The notes beneath the pieces were generated by a model. It saw only the letters and a program-made list of their open reading frames with translations, had not been told where the DNA came from and searched no databases. A stretch of 64,000 nt of DNA, from contig NC_014759.1 of NCBI RefSeq assembly GCF_000183425.1, positions 2,015,001 through 2,079,000 on the forward strand, read 5' to 3'. Each line of letters begins with the position of its first letter. Position 1 is the first letter of the stretch. The stretch comes from Marivirga tractuosa DSM 4126 (GTDB lineage: Bacteria > Bacteroidota > Bacteroidia > Cytophagales > Cyclobacteriaceae). Below, piece by piece: positions 49,871-60,152 of this stretch. The position numbers were made by a program, and so were the translations under genes.

Positions 49871-52684
49871 CTACCTACTCAAGTAAAGGTTTCGTTCTGA
49901 AACAATTTTAAGGAAATAATCATCCATCAAATCATCAATGAAATAGATGGATTCACCAGTTGATTTCATCTCTGGACCTAATTCCTTGTTTACATTCGGG
50001 AATTTATTGAATGAGAAAACAGGTTCCTTAATTGCATAACCCTTTTTAACAGGATTAAAATTGAAATCCTTCACTTTTTTCTCGCCCAACATCACCTTAG
50101 TTGCATAATTTACATAAGGCTCTTGATAAGCTTTGCAAATGAATGGCACTGTTCTGGACGCTCTTGGATTTGCCTCGATGATGTATACTATATCATTTTT
50201 AATGGCAAATTGAATATTGATCAAACCTTTAGTCTCTAAAGCTAAGGCAATCTTTTTTGTATAAGTTTCGATTTGTGTTAAAACAAAATCCCCAAGATTA
50301 TATGGAGGTAAAACCGCATAAGAATCACCAGAGTGAATTCCAGCAGGCTCCACATGTTGCATTACACCAATAATATAAACATCTTCACCATCACAGATTG
50401 CATCTGCTTCGGCTTCAATTGCACCATCTAAGAAATGATCTAATAAGACTTTATTACCAGGAATATCTCTAAGAACATCTACTACATGCTCTTCCAACTC
50501 TCTCTCGTTGATCACGATTTTCATTCCCTGTCCACCTAGTACGTAAGAAGGTCTAACCAACATTGGGAAACCAATATCTTTAGCCATTTCTAAAGCATTA
50601 TCCGCATCTTCCACTACCGTAAATTTCGGATAAGGAATGTCATTATCGGCCAACAATTTAGAGAATGAACCTCTATCCTCAGCTAAATCTAAAGCATCAA
50701 ATGAAGTTCCGATAATATTAATACCATATCGGTTTAATTTTTCAGCCAATTTCAAGGCAGTTTGACCTCCCAACTGAACAATTACACCTACTGGCTTTTC
50801 ATGTAAAATGATATCATAAATATGTTCCCAGAAAACAGGCTCAAAATATAATTTATCAGCCGTATCGAAATCGGTAGAAACCGTTTCAGGATTACAGTTG
50901 ATCATGATGGTTTCGTAACCACATTCTTTTGCAGCAAGCACTCCATGGACGCAAGAGTAATCAAATTCAATTCCCTGTCCAATTCGGTTTGGACCTGAAC
51001 CTAAAATGATCACTTTCTTTTTACCACTATCAACTGATTCGTTTTCCTCTTGGAAGGTAGAGTAGTAATACGGAGTTTGCGCTTCAAATTCTGCGGCACA
51101 AGTATCAACCAATTTATATACTCGCTTGATGCCCATTTCGTGACGTTTCTTATAAACTTCGCTCTCCAGACACCGAACCAAGTGTGCAATCTGCCTATCC
51201 GCATATCCTTTCTGCTTCACCTCCATCATCAATTCCTTAGGAATATTATCAATGGAGTATTTCTCCACTTCTTTTTCCAATACCAACAGTTCTTCGATTT
51301 GCTCCAAGAACCACTTATCTATTTTAGTCAGCTTTTGTATCGTTTTGAAAGGGATTCCTAACTTAAAGGCATCGTAAATATGGAATAATCTGTTCCAGCT
51401 TGGATTTTCTAAGCTGTAAAGTAATTCGTCTTGTTTTCTAAGCTCTTTTCCATCAGCTCCCAATCCATTTCTTTTTATCTCGAGAGATTGACAAGCTTTT
51501 TGTAAGGCTTCCTGGAAATTTCTTCCAATTCCCATGGCTTCACCAACTGATTTCATGGAGAACCCTAATCTTCTGTCAGAACCTGGGAATTTATCGAAAT
51601 TCCAACGTGGGATTTTTACGATTACATAATCTAAAGAAGGCTCGAAGTATGCTGAAGTGGTTTTGGTAATCTGATTTTTGAGCTCATGTAAATCATAACC
51701 GATAGCCAATTTCGCAGCTATTTTGGCAATTGGATAACCCGTTGCTTTTGATGCCAGGGCAGAAGAACGAGAAACCCTTGGATTAATCTCAATCCCTATT
51801 ATATCATCATTTTCTGGATTTACAGCAAATTGCACATTACATCCGCCTGCAAAATTACCAATTCCTTTGATCATTTTGATGGCCAAATTCCTCATCTCCT
51901 GGTAAACAGTGTCTGGCAAGGTTTGAGCCGGGGCAACTGTGATAGAATCTCCGGTATGAACACCCATTGGATCAAAATTCTCTACAGAACAGATCACAAT
52001 TACATTCCCTATATTATCTCTAAGAATTTCTAACTCATATTCTTTCCATCCCAAAATACTTTGCTCAATTAGCACTTCATGAATTGGTGAAGAATGAAGA
52101 CCATCCTTCAATGCGTTGTCAAATTCAGCCGGGTCTTTCACAATTGAGCCTCCAAGCCCCCCAAGGGTGAAAGAAGAACGAATCACTAGAGGAAATCCTA
52201 TTCTTTGAGCTATTTCTTTACCTTGCAAAAAGGAAGTAGCTGTTTCTCCTTCACAAACACCAACACCCAATTCTTTCATTTTTAAGCGAAAAAGCTCTCT
52301 ATTTTCAGTAGTATCAATTGCATCAACATCAACACCAAGCATTTTCACTTTATATTTATCCCACACGCCTGCTTTATCGCATTCAATGGCAAGGTTCAGT
52401 GCGGTTTGACCACCCATGGTAGGCAAAACCGCATCGATGTCGTGCTTCTCTAAAATTTCAATGATTGACTTCTTAGTCAGCGGTTTCAAATAAATATTAT
52501 CGGCCGTAACCTCGTCTGTCATGATGGTAGCAGGATTAGAATTGATAAGTGTTACTTCAATTCCCTCTTCTCTCAAAGAACGAGAGGCTTGTGAACCTGA
52601 ATAATCAAATTCGCAAGCTTGTCCGATAATGATTGGACCTGAACCGATGATGAGTACTGACTTAATACTGTTGTCTTTAGGCAT
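49871..52684 (-). CDS. carB: Carbamoyl-phosphate synthase large subunit without C-terminal allosteric domain
   Basis: The 937-residue enzyme makes carbamoyl phosphate for pyrimidines and arginine. Two homologous ATP-grasp halves are visible: SVLIIGSGPIIIGQACEFDYSG-like N-terminus with GFPLVIRSSFTLGGLGG, and VIILGSGPNRIGQGIEFDYS at about 555 with GFPMLVRPSYVLGGQGM. The protein stops shortly after LGPEMKSTGE, which in E. coli CarB (1073 residues) marks the start of the regulatory MGS-like domain. It therefore lacks the ornithine/UMP/IMP site, apparently common in Bacteroidota. carA is not adjacent. Confidence 0.95.
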   Translation of the reverse strand: MPKDNSIKSVLIIGSGPIIIGQACEFDYSGSQASRSLREEGIEVTLINSNPATIMTDEVTADNIYLKPLTKKSIIEILEKHDIDAVLPTMGGQTALNLAIECDKAGVWDKYKVKMLGVDVDAIDTTENRELFRLKMKELGVGVCEGETATSFLQGKEIAQRIGFPLVIRSSFTLGGLGGSIVKDPAEFDNALKDGLHSSPIHEVLIEQSILGWKEYELEILRDNIGNVIVICSVENFDPMGVHTGDSITVAPAQTLPDTVYQEMRNLAIKMIKGIGNFAGGCNVQFAVNPENDDIIGIEINPRVSRSSALASKATGYPIAKIAAKLAIGYDLHELKNQITKTTSAYFEPSLDYVIVKIPRWNFDKFPGSDRRLGFSMKSVGEAMGIGRNFQEALQKACQSLEIKRNGLGADGKELRKQDELLYSLENPSWNRLFHIYDAFKLGIPFKTIQKLTKIDKWFLEQIEELLVLEKEVEKYSIDNIPKELMMEVKQKGYADRQIAHLVRCLESEVYKKRHEMGIKRVYKLVDTCAAEFEAQTPYYYSTFQEENESVDSGKKKVIILGSGPNRIGQGIEFDYSCVHGVLAAKECGYETIMINCNPETVSTDFDTADKLYFEPVFWEHIYDIILHEKPVGVIVQLGGQTALKLAEKLNRYGINIIGTSFDALDLAEDRGSFSKLLADNDIPYPKFTVVEDADNALEMAKDIGFPMLVRPSYVLGGQGMKIVINERELEEHVVDVLRDIPGNKVLLDHFLDGAIEAEADAICDGEDVYIIGVMQHVEPAGIHSGDSYAVLPPYNLGDFVLTQIETYTKKIALALETKGLINIQFAIKNDIVYIIEANPRASRTVPFICKAYQEPYVNYATKVMLGEKKVKDFNFNPVKKGYAIKEPVFSFNKFPNVNKELGPEMKSTGESIYFIDDLMDDYFLKIVSERNLYLSR

Positions 52685-52760
52685 GAGCTTTTTTATTTGT
52701 TTCGGGGCTAAATAAATTGGGCAAAATTAAGATGATAAATCCGAAATCGAAAGGAGTTGG

Positions 52761-53363
52761 TCAATCAATCTGATGATAAATTTTGCTTTCTATCATAGAA
52801 TGATAGAAAAGGGCTTTTCTTTTTAAATTAAATTGATGCTTTTCGAAATGCGAATCAAAATCTACTAATTCATCTATATTCAAATTTGCGGTCAACTTAA
52901 AAAACACATACATGATCTTGATCAGTAGTTTTTGCATTCTATTTTTAGGATAAAAATCTGTTTGAATCCATTTCCCCTCTTTTTTTAGTGATTTTTTAAG
53001 TCTATCAAGAAGCAAATCTAAGCCTGTTGCAGTAAAGCAATCTAATACAAAAGGGGTCATAATGTAGTCAAAATCATGTTTTGGTATCCACTTCAAAACA
53101 TCACCTTGAATAAAATCTACGGAAGCTGTAGATACCACTGTTTTGGCTTTAAGAATCATTGCTTCTGAGAGCTCTAAGTAGGTGATTTCATGACTAGATT
53201 TAAATTTCTTCAAGATTTCGCCCGTACCACCTCCTATTATTAGAACTCTGGCATTGGGCGGAATTTCCTTTAGGAAACAAGAAGTAGCATCATCGATTCG
53301 ATTACCAAACACTACTCTTTTTAAAAAATCATAGATTCCAGCTACTTGGTCAAAATTAGCCAT
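52761..53363 (-). CDS. Class I SAM-dependent methyltransferase
   Basis: The 200-residue protein shows motif I ARVLIIGGGTGEILKKF (about 39-55) and the post-I acidic residue in ITYLELSEAMILKAK. DFIQGDVLKWIPKHDFDYIM follows. This is a Methyltransf_25-type fold of unknown substrate. It overlaps the UbiA-like membrane gene by eight bases, so the two act or are at least made together; a lipid-linked or quinone-like substrate is possible. Confidence 0.85.
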   Translation of the reverse strand: MANFDQVAGIYDFLKRVVFGNRIDDATSCFLKEIPPNARVLIIGGGTGEILKKFKSSHEITYLELSEAMILKAKTVVSTASVDFIQGDVLKWIPKHDFDYIMTPFVLDCFTATGLDLLLDRLKKSLKKEGKWIQTDFYPKNRMQKLLIKIMYVFFKLTANLNIDELVDFDSHFEKHQFNLKRKALFYHSMIESKIYHQID

Positions 53364-54195
53364 CTATAATTATGATTTCGATGAGGGGAAGTACGAACAC
53401 AATATCACCAATAACCCTGTACCATTCTTCTTGCCTTAACACCACTTCCTTGCTAAGAACCATTGCCAAAACGGATGCCATCAAAATAAACATTGCTTGA
53501 TAATCGAGTAATTCTTCAGCTTCGAAAAATAAAAAAGAAGATGACCAAATAAGAGCGAAAGCAAAAAGTAGAAATAAGATAACCTTACGCGAAAAATCAG
53601 CTCCTTTTACTGTAGCAAAGGAATTAAAACCCAATTTTTTATCAACCTTATACTCTATCATATTGAACAATATAAGATTAATACTGGCCAGTATAAACAA
53701 TTGAACCCAGAAGTAAATAAGAATTGGGGGGATATTTTGAATGTAGGCAAAGGTGGGCAAACAAATTCCAGTAGCATAAACTAAGGCAATAAACCATTCT
53801 TTACCCCAATAGACCTTTTTACGAATAAAATGTATGAATACCAGGTAACAGAAAACAGAAAATCCTAATGCAAGTCCATAGCCTATTAAAAACGGCTCCA
53901 AATTTTGAAGTAAAAAAATTAAAACCATGGAGACTATGGCGATTAAACCAAAAATGTAAGGTGCATTTTTATAATGGATTATATGCCTAAATAAGGCGTC
54001 CTGAGATTTTATTTTTCTGGCATCTAACAAATGGTCAATTGTGTAGATCAACCAAACTGTTAATCCTAAAGCCAGAATTGCAGATGAAGGAATATCTGCA
54101 TTAAAATAATTACCAATCCAACGAGCACTAATAACAGCACCTGCCACTACATCTAAACTAAAAGCCCTGATATATTGGTAAAATTTTGAAAACAT
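53356..54195 (-). CDS. UbiA-like prenyltransferase family membrane protein
   Basis: The 279-residue protein has eight or nine membrane helices. Two acidic loops resemble the UbiA family's metal-diphosphate sites: TIDHLLDARKIKSQD near residue 53 and EYKVDKKLGFNSFATVKG near residue 190. The first is less canonical than NDxxDxxxD, so the assignment is moderate. Its end overlaps the methyltransferase gene by eight bases. The aromatic acceptor is unknown. Confidence 0.65.
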   Translation of the reverse strand: MFSKFYQYIRAFSLDVVAGAVISARWIGNYFNADIPSSAILALGLTVWLIYTIDHLLDARKIKSQDALFRHIIHYKNAPYIFGLIAIVSMVLIFLLQNLEPFLIGYGLALGFSVFCYLVFIHFIRKKVYWGKEWFIALVYATGICLPTFAYIQNIPPILIYFWVQLFILASINLILFNMIEYKVDKKLGFNSFATVKGADFSRKVILFLLFAFALIWSSSFLFFEAEELLDYQAMFILMASVLAMVLSKEVVLRQEEWYRVIGDIVFVLPLIEIIIIDG

Positions 54196-54267
54196 TAACG
54201 CAAAAATAGAATAAATCTAAGAATTAATTCATTTCATCGAGTTAATTCTAGATTTCAACGAATAAAA

Positions 54268-54295
54268 AAGGCGATTATGTTTCCATAACCGCCTT
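54268..54295 (-). terminator. Terminator of rplS
   Basis: AAGGCG-A-TTATG pairs with CATAA-C-CGCCTT around a four-base loop; on the minus strand a TTTTTT run follows. It lies about 25 bases past the rplS stop codon. Confidence 0.8.
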
Positions 54296-54319
54296 GAATT
54301 TCTTTTAGAATCTAAATAA

Positions 54320-54670
54320 TTAGATCTTTTCTTTAATCCTTGCAGATTTTCCTTTTCTACCTCGTAAGTAGTACAATTTAGCTCTTCTTACAGAACCTTT
54401 TCTCACTACTTCAATTTTATCGATAGCTGGAGAAATCAAAGGAAATATTCTTTCAACAGCAATTCCACTTGAAACTTTTCTAACTGTAAAAGTAACAGAA
54501 TTACCAGAACCTCTTTTTTGTATTACAGCACCTTGGTATTGCTGAATACGTTCTTTGTTTCCTTCTTTAATTTTCACGTGTACGTTCACAGTATCACCTG
54601 CCTTAAAATCAGGAAATTTACTTACTGCTTCGTGATATTCTTTTTCAATTTCTTTGATCAAATCGCTCAT
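54320..54670 (-). CDS. rplS: 50S ribosomal protein L19
   Basis: The 116-residue protein sits at the 30S-50S interface. The signature [20 protein letters not shown] and the [20 protein letters not shown] segment are diagnostic, as is [21 protein letters not shown] at the end. It follows trmD by 100 bases in the usual rpsP-rimM-trmD-rplS order, but a -7 element in the gap suggests an extra promoter. Confidence 0.97.
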   Translation of the reverse strand: MSDLIKEIEKEYHEAVSKFPDFKAGDTVNVHVKIKEGNKERIQQYQGAVIQKRGSGNSVTFTVRKVSSGIAVERIFPLISPAIDKIEVVRKGSVRRAKLYYLRGRKGKSARIKEKI

Positions 54671-54731
54671 GGCTCTTTCTTTTTTCCGATAATGGTTTCG
54701 GTACTTGCCCGAAAAATGGAGTGCAAATATA
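54671..54731 (-). promoter_or_regulatory. rplS promoter element and structured leader
   Basis: TATATTTG on the minus strand (54724-54731) is followed by a leader in which CGG and CCG arms can pair in alternative ways (around CGGGCAAGTACCG and CCGAAACCATTATCGG) just before the start codon. Ribosomal protein L19 leaders are known in other bacteria including flavobacteria; identity with that family is a guess. Confidence 0.4.
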
Positions 54732-54770
54732 AGGATAATTTTATTCTTTGCATCCCTAAACTATATTTTT

Positions 54771-55451
54771 TTATTCTTTTTTCAATAAATCTGGCCTACG
54801 CTCTTCTGTTCTCTTCACCGCTTGCTCAAATCGCCACTTTTCTATATTGGCCGCATGGCCGGATAACAATACATCAGGTACTTTTAAACCTTTAAATTCT
54901 GCTGGTCGACTATAAACCGGTGGAGCTAACAATCCATCTTGATAGGAATCTGTGAGCGCTGAAGTTTCATCTGACAAAACACCTGGCAATAATCTCACTA
55001 TTGCATCCGTCACTACAGCTGCTGCTAATTCTCCACCAGATATCACATAATCACCAATACTTATTTCTTTGGTTATATAATGTTGTCGAACTCTTTCATC
55101 AACCCCTTTATAATGCCCACATAAGATCAATAGATTCCCCTTAAGCGCTAGTTGATTTGCTAAAGTTTGGGTAAATTGTTCTCCATCTGGACTCATATAA
55201 ATCACTTCATCGTAAGTCCGTTTAGATTTCAAATCTTCTATAGCCGCTGCAATTGGTTCAATTTGCAAGACCATTCCTGCACCACCACCGTAGGCATAAT
55301 CATCAATACTTCTTTGTTTATGAGTTGAATAAGCTCTTAAATCATGAACATGGATTTCAACTAATTTCTTTTCCTGAGCACGCTTTAAAATACTATCAGA
55401 AAATGGCCCTTCTAACAACTTTGGCAAACATGTGATAATATCAATTCTCAT
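54771..55451 (-). CDS. trmD: tRNA (guanine-N1-)-methyltransferase
   Basis: The 226-residue trefoil-knot enzyme puts N1-methyl on G37 of tRNAs with a G36. [22 protein letters not shown] near residue 38 and the knot [14 protein letters not shown] and [15 protein letters not shown] are diagnostic. It overlaps rimM by 11 bases. Length fits the family. Confidence 0.97.
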   Translation of the reverse strand: MRIDIITCLPKLLEGPFSDSILKRAQEKKLVEIHVHDLRAYSTHKQRSIDDYAYGGGAGMVLQIEPIAAAIEDLKSKRTYDEVIYMSPDGEQFTQTLANQLALKGNLLILCGHYKGVDERVRQHYITKEISIGDYVISGGELAAAVVTDAIVRLLPGVLSDETSALTDSYQDGLLAPPVYSRPAEFKGLKVPDVLLSGHAANIEKWRFEQAVKRTEERRPDLLKKE

Positions 55452-55989
55452 CAGGCTTCTCCTCCTCTTCCATATACAATTCCAACAAGCCTTCAGGCAG
55501 ACTTACCTTTAGTAAGGAGTTTTCTCTATCCACATTCAAAATCACATCATCATTAATTGGAATAAGCACTTCCTTACCCTTATAATCCATCCCGATTAAA
55601 TCTTGATGCCCTGCTTCAAACACCTCCTTAACCACTCCAAGCATACCCTTTTCGGTATCTTCGATTTGAAAACCGCTAATTTCATGGAAATAAAATTGAT
55701 TTCCAGTTAACTCTGGCAACTCCGTTAAAGGTAAATGAAGAGTAGATCCTCTTAAAGCTAAAGCACCCTCTTTGTCTTCAACATCCTCAAACTTTACTAA
55801 AGCTTCTTTATTTTTAAGTTGGATATGCTCAATAAAAAAAGGAACCAGTTTTCCGTTTTGCAACAGGAATACTGATTCCAATTCTTGATAATCTTCTGGA
55901 TAGTCTGTATCCAGAGAAATGTATAATTCTCCTTTTAATCCATGAGGCTTTAACACCATACCTAACTGAAAGCATTGGTCAAGCTTCAT
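55441..55989 (-). CDS. rimM: Ribosome maturation factor RimM
   Basis: The 182-residue 30S assembly factor has the N-terminal RimM domain ([21 protein letters not shown]) and the C-terminal PRC-barrel part ([31 protein letters not shown]). It lies 12 bases after rpsP and overlaps trmD by 11 bases. Confidence 0.95.
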   Translation of the reverse strand: MKLDQCFQLGMVLKPHGLKGELYISLDTDYPEDYQELESVFLLQNGKLVPFFIEHIQLKNKEALVKFEDVEDKEGALALRGSTLHLPLTELPELTGNQFYFHEISGFQIEDTEKGMLGVVKEVFEAGHQDLIGMDYKGKEVLIPINDDVILNVDRENSLLKVSLPEGLLELYMEEEEKPDEN

Positions 55990-56001
55990 GACAAAAGAAT
56001 A

Positions 56002-56622
56002 TTAATCTTCTTTCTTTTCTTCTTCAGATTTCTCTTCAGAAGCGTCCGCTTTTGGTGCTTCTTCAGTAGATTCTTCAGCTTTTGGAGCTTCTTCACTTGC
56101 TGCTTCCTCAGCAGGAGCTTCCTCTTCAGCTGGTGCTTCTGCAGCTTTTGCCGCAGCCTCAGCCTCATCTTGACGCTTCTTGATAGCTTCTGCTCTAGCT
56201 TCGTTCACTTTAGCTTCTGCTTCCAATCTTGCTTTCTTCTCAGCCGCTGCTTTATCTGCTAATGATTTCTCTTTACCTTCAATTGCAGCTTCCTTGTTCT
56301 TCATCCAAGCTTCTAACTTTTTATCAGCTTCCTCTTGAGTCATAGCACCCTTGATCACACCAATTTGCAAATGCTTCTTGTAAAGCAAGCCACGGTACGA
56401 CAACATAGCGCGAACCGTATCGGTAGGCTGGGCACCATTCATCAACCACTGAAAAGCCTTTTCGTTGTCCATATCTATAGCGGCAACAGGCGTATTAGGG
56501 TTATAAGTACCAATTTTTTCAATAAAGCGACCATCTCGTGGTGCACGGGCGTCAGCTACGACTACATCGTAAATCGCCATTTTTTTTCGACCTCTTCGGG
56601 CCAATCTGATTTTTACTGCCAT
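56002..56622 (-). CDS. rpsP: 30S ribosomal protein S16 with long charged C-terminal tail
   Basis: Residues 1-80 are a normal S16: [20 protein letters not shown], then [19 protein letters not shown] and [17 protein letters not shown] further 125 residues rich in Ala, Glu and Lys follow (helical, then [19 protein letters not shown] repeats, ending EEKKED), making the protein about 206 residues instead of about 80-90. Tails of this kind occur in other Bacteroidota S16 proteins. It heads rpsP-rimM-trmD. Confidence 0.95.
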   Translation of the reverse strand: MAVKIRLARRGRKKMAIYDVVVADARAPRDGRFIEKIGTYNPNTPVAAIDMDNEKAFQWLMNGAQPTDTVRAMLSYRGLLYKKHLQIGVIKGAMTQEEADKKLEAWMKNKEAAIEGKEKSLADKAAAEKKARLEAEAKVNEARAEAIKKRQDEAEAAAKAAEAPAEEEAPAEEAASEEAPKAEESTEEAPKADASEEKSEEEKKED

Positions 56623-56678
56623 TTCTTATTTTGTTTTTAGCAATTGCGAAGGATCACGTCCCTCTTTTAATTAGTCTG

Positions 56679-56686
56679 CAAAGGTA
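56679..56686 (-). promoter_or_regulatory. -7 element of the rpsP-rimM-trmD operon
   Basis: TACCTTTG on the minus strand lies 56 bases before the rpsP start codon. No clear TTG is seen at the standard upstream distance. Confidence 0.5.
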
Positions 56687-56773
56687 ATGAAAAAGTTTTT
56701 AATAATAAATATGTTCAATTAATTATTGAATAGAGAGCAAAAGGAATAAAGAAACTACTATTTATTCCTCACT

Positions 56774-59700
56774 TTACAAATTTAAAAAAGGTATGATGAT
56801 ATCAAATTTTGTCCCCTTATACCTTTCAGAACTCATAGTAATAACTCCTCCTAACTTTTCAACTGTTTCCAAAACGATATAGAGGCCTAAGCCAGAGCCA
56901 GTACTTCTTTCAGTAGCACGATAAAACATTTTAAAAACCTCTTCCTGCTCATTTTTTGAAATCCCTATACCATTATCTTCAATAATAATGTGTGCACTCT
57001 TGGAGTTACTCCTAATCTCTATTTTCAAAAAAGGATTTTCTTTCGAATCATCGTAATATTTTAAGGCATTAGATATGAGATTTCTAAATATGATAGCCAT
57101 TCTTCGCTTATCAGTTTGAAAAATACAGGATTGCTGAATATTTATATTTTTCCTTACTCGTTCATTACTATCTAAGAATGATAATTCCTCAATTATATTA
57201 TCAACAATAGGCTCAAATTCTAATTGATCACACACTACTTCTTTTCTTTCATTACTGGAGAAATCAATAATCTCAGCAATAAAGTCATCTAATCTTTTCA
57301 CACTCTTCTCCATTTTATCCAGATAAAGTTCAATATTTTGAGTATCACTTCTGCCTAGATTTATTAAACCTAAAAGAGAAGCTAGAGGAGATCTTAAATC
57401 ATGAGACGCACTATAAACAAAGCCATCAAGCTCGCTATTCACCTTCATTAATTTTGTATTCATCTTTTCAATTGCATTTACTCGCCATTTATAAATGAGA
57501 TAAATTAGAAGAATGATTATCGCCCCAAAAAGCAGGTAAAACCAAATGGTTTCGTAAAATGCAGGCTTAATAACGAAATGGCAAATGGCTATTGGTGTAG
57601 TCCAATCCCCTTGATTATTGGTAGCATAAACTAAAAATTGATACTCACCTGGCGCCAGATTTGTATATTCCGCACTCCTATTTCCTGAAATTGTGGTAAA
57701 GTTTTTTTCCTGGCCTTCTAATTTATATTTAAATTGAATTGCATCAGGTGATAAGTAGCTGAGAGCAGTGAAATTGAATATATACCGATTACTTTTAGCG
57801 CTTAAGATGATATTAGCGGTTTGTTTATAAGTACTATCCTGCGTTTCTAGACTCTCGATGAAAATATTAGGCAAGATCTTATTTTCCTCCATTTTATCTG
57901 GAGTTATAACACTTACTCCTCCAACAGTGGGGATAAAGAGCCTTCCATCTGACGACTTTAATGATTGAACAGCACCTGTACACTTCTCATTTTGCATACC
58001 ATCCGCTTTAGTAATAAGTCGTGTTTTTACCTGATAATCTGGATTTTGCTCAAACTTTTCTAACTCTTCTCTGGCAATATTGATTACACCTTGATTGGAT
58101 GTGATCCAAATATTTCCATTATCGTCCTCTAACCAATCAAACATGCTAATTGCATCAAAGGATTTCTCAAAATTCAATTTAACAACCTCTTTGTCTTTAA
58201 TTAAATAAATACCAGCAGTGGTTACTGCCCAGAAATGATTTGGCTTATTCACTTGAATATTGAATACAATAATTCCTTCATCATTAGCAGTAATGGAAAT
58301 ATTTCGGATTTCGCCCTTCGAATTTAAAATGCTCACTCCTCCACTATTGGTACCAACATATAAATTACCTTCTCCATCTTCTTCTACGCATAAGATGAAA
58401 TCAGATTTTAACTGGTTCTCCCTATCAAATACCTCCAGGACTTTTTCATCTCGCCATTTAATTAATCCCCCTGACCTGCTAGCTAACCAAAGATTTCCTT
58501 TGCTATCCTCCAATATCCTTCTAATATCCAAAGACGGGAGCCCATCTTCCAAACCGAAAAGTTCTTCCTGATCACCATTCTTCTTTAATAAGCCTTTGTA
58601 ACTGGCAATCCATATAATTCCATTTTTCTGTTGATACACATCTCTTATAGCTGTGGGCTTTATATCTGATTGAATCTCAAATTCGTTTATTTCACCATCT
58701 CGCAAGCTATAAATACTTCCATTATCGCTTCCAATAAAATATCCCTGATCTGTGGCTTTAGCTCTAATTACATTAATGCTTTCACTTTCTAATCCATCAA
58801 ATCGATTATAATTAATAACACCGGTCTCTCTAAGTTGAATAAGGCCATTTCTTCCAGTAGCTAACCAAATACTTCCTTCTCGATCAATGATTACATTATT
58901 CGTTCTTGAAACATCTATATCCCCAAAAGATGAGATTAACTCCGATTTTTGTGTTTTAAGGTTTATTCTTGCTAATCCATTGTCCAAGCCCAACCATAAA
59001 ACCCCATTTTTAGCAGTCACATTATTAACGGATTGGCCATTCAAAAAATCAACAGATTTGAATTCATTTTTATAAAGTAAGTTGAGCCCATTTCTTGTCC
59101 CGAAAAAAATAGAATCCCCTACAGCTTTAATCACATTTACACCACTGCTTAAGAGTCCGTTTTCGCGAAAATATTCATTTATAATTTGATTATCACTAAT
59201 TTCATAAGCTCCATTCCCTTCGGTGCCTATCATGATGTGGCCATTCTTTGTTTCACATAAACTTAATACGGTGGAGGTTTTAATAATGGGATGTTCAAAT
59301 TGATAAGCACTATCACCTTGCATTATATATAAACCATCATTACTGGAACCAATCCACATGCGACCAGAGTGATCGATAAGAACATTTTGTATGGAAGTAG
59401 GGAGTTTACCCTTAGTTACTTTTAGTTGCTCAAAACCATCACTTACATCATATTTTATGATACCGCTACTTTGCGATGAAAAATATAATGCATTGTCAAA
59501 TGGACTTTGATAAACGGACCTAAACCCACTACTCCTTAGAAATGGTAATTGTGAGGTACTATAAACAGTATTTTTATAACCATCAAATTTCTGAATTCCA
59601 TTATAAGTGGCCATCCAAATATATCCTGATTCAGATTGTAAAATATCAATTATATTATTAGAAATATTGTTTGATGTTTTGGTCGACCAATCAACAGCCA

Positions 59701-59806
59701 TTAATCTATCAAGCGCAACATTGTCTTGACCCAAAGCTGAGTATAAAATATTTGATAAAAATATCAGAGTAAAAGCACCATATTTCCCCAACTTTTTACT
59801 TTTCAT
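56774..59806 (-). CDS. Two-component sensor histidine kinase with reg_prop propeller and Y_Y_Y domain
   Basis: The 1010-residue sensor has a signal peptide (about 1-26) and a periplasmic part of roughly 700 residues built from two-component-regulator-propeller repeats, seen as recurring GYIWMATYNGIQKF, GRMWIGSSNDGLY and GNIWITSNQGVINI motifs. A Y_Y_Y domain (FKYKLEGQEKNF near 690) and a transmembrane helix (about 755-775) follow. The kinase core has HisKA SASHDLRSPLASLLGL and HATPase boxes NLISNALKYY, EDNGIGISK and STGSGLGLYIV. Unlike many Bacteroidota hybrid sensors it has no receiver or DNA-binding domain, so a separate response regulator must exist elsewhere. Confidence 0.92.
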   Translation of the reverse strand: MKSKKLGKYGAFTLIFLSNILYSALGQDNVALDRLMAVDWSTKTSNNISNNIIDILQSESGYIWMATYNGIQKFDGYKNTVYSTSQLPFLRSSGFRSVYQSPFDNALYFSSQSSGIIKYDVSDGFEQLKVTKGKLPTSIQNVLIDHSGRMWIGSSNDGLYIMQGDSAYQFEHPIIKTSTVLSLCETKNGHIMIGTEGNGAYEISDNQIINEYFRENGLLSSGVNVIKAVGDSIFFGTRNGLNLLYKNEFKSVDFLNGQSVNNVTAKNGVLWLGLDNGLARINLKTQKSELISSFGDIDVSRTNNVIIDREGSIWLATGRNGLIQLRETGVINYNRFDGLESESINVIRAKATDQGYFIGSDNGSIYSLRDGEINEFEIQSDIKPTAIRDVYQQKNGIIWIASYKGLLKKNGDQEELFGLEDGLPSLDIRRILEDSKGNLWLASRSGGLIKWRDEKVLEVFDRENQLKSDFILCVEEDGEGNLYVGTNSGGVSILNSKGEIRNISITANDEGIIVFNIQVNKPNHFWAVTTAGIYLIKDKEVVKLNFEKSFDAISMFDWLEDDNGNIWITSNQGVINIAREELEKFEQNPDYQVKTRLITKADGMQNEKCTGAVQSLKSSDGRLFIPTVGGVSVITPDKMEENKILPNIFIESLETQDSTYKQTANIILSAKSNRYIFNFTALSYLSPDAIQFKYKLEGQEKNFTTISGNRSAEYTNLAPGEYQFLVYATNNQGDWTTPIAICHFVIKPAFYETIWFYLLFGAIIILLIYLIYKWRVNAIEKMNTKLMKVNSELDGFVYSASHDLRSPLASLLGLINLGRSDTQNIELYLDKMEKSVKRLDDFIAEIIDFSSNERKEVVCDQLEFEPIVDNIIEELSFLDSNERVRKNINIQQSCIFQTDKRRMAIIFRNLISNALKYYDDSKENPFLKIEIRSNSKSAHIIIEDNGIGISKNEQEEVFKMFYRATERSTGSGLGLYIVLETVEKLGGVITMSSERYKGTKFDIIIPFLNL

Positions 59807-60152
59807 CTTGATTTATATGAGAGAACAATAAGATTCCCACAAATTAAAAAGTTTTTCCTAAGTTATCTAAATAATTATGAACCCACTCTGCAGATAAAAA
59901 AATTATTCTTATTTAATTGTTATTCAACAAAACCCAAAATAACTGTAAAACTAAAGTTTAAAATTTAATCATAAAGACAACTCCTTCCGTAAGTTATATG
60001 TATTAAATTAAAATAAGAACAAAATAACCAGCGAACCGTTCTTTATTGCTAAATACTTGATAATCTATAAAATTTGCTTAATCGCATAGGCAATTTTAAT
60101 ACTGTTTTAGAAGTTTTTATATTTGCTTATCGATAAATAAAACAATTCCATA
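59807..60152. other. Divergent promoter region between the sensor kinase and sucA
   Basis: These 346 bases are strongly AT-rich. The only element I can support is TATATTTG at 60118-60125. I see no RNA gene or strong hairpin. Confidence 0.5.
60118..60125 (+). promoter_or_regulatory. -7 element of sucA-odhB
   Basis: TATATTTG matches TAnnTTTG and lies 28 bases before the sucA start codon, giving a leader of about 20 bases. An upstream TTG at the standard distance is not visible. Confidence 0.55.
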
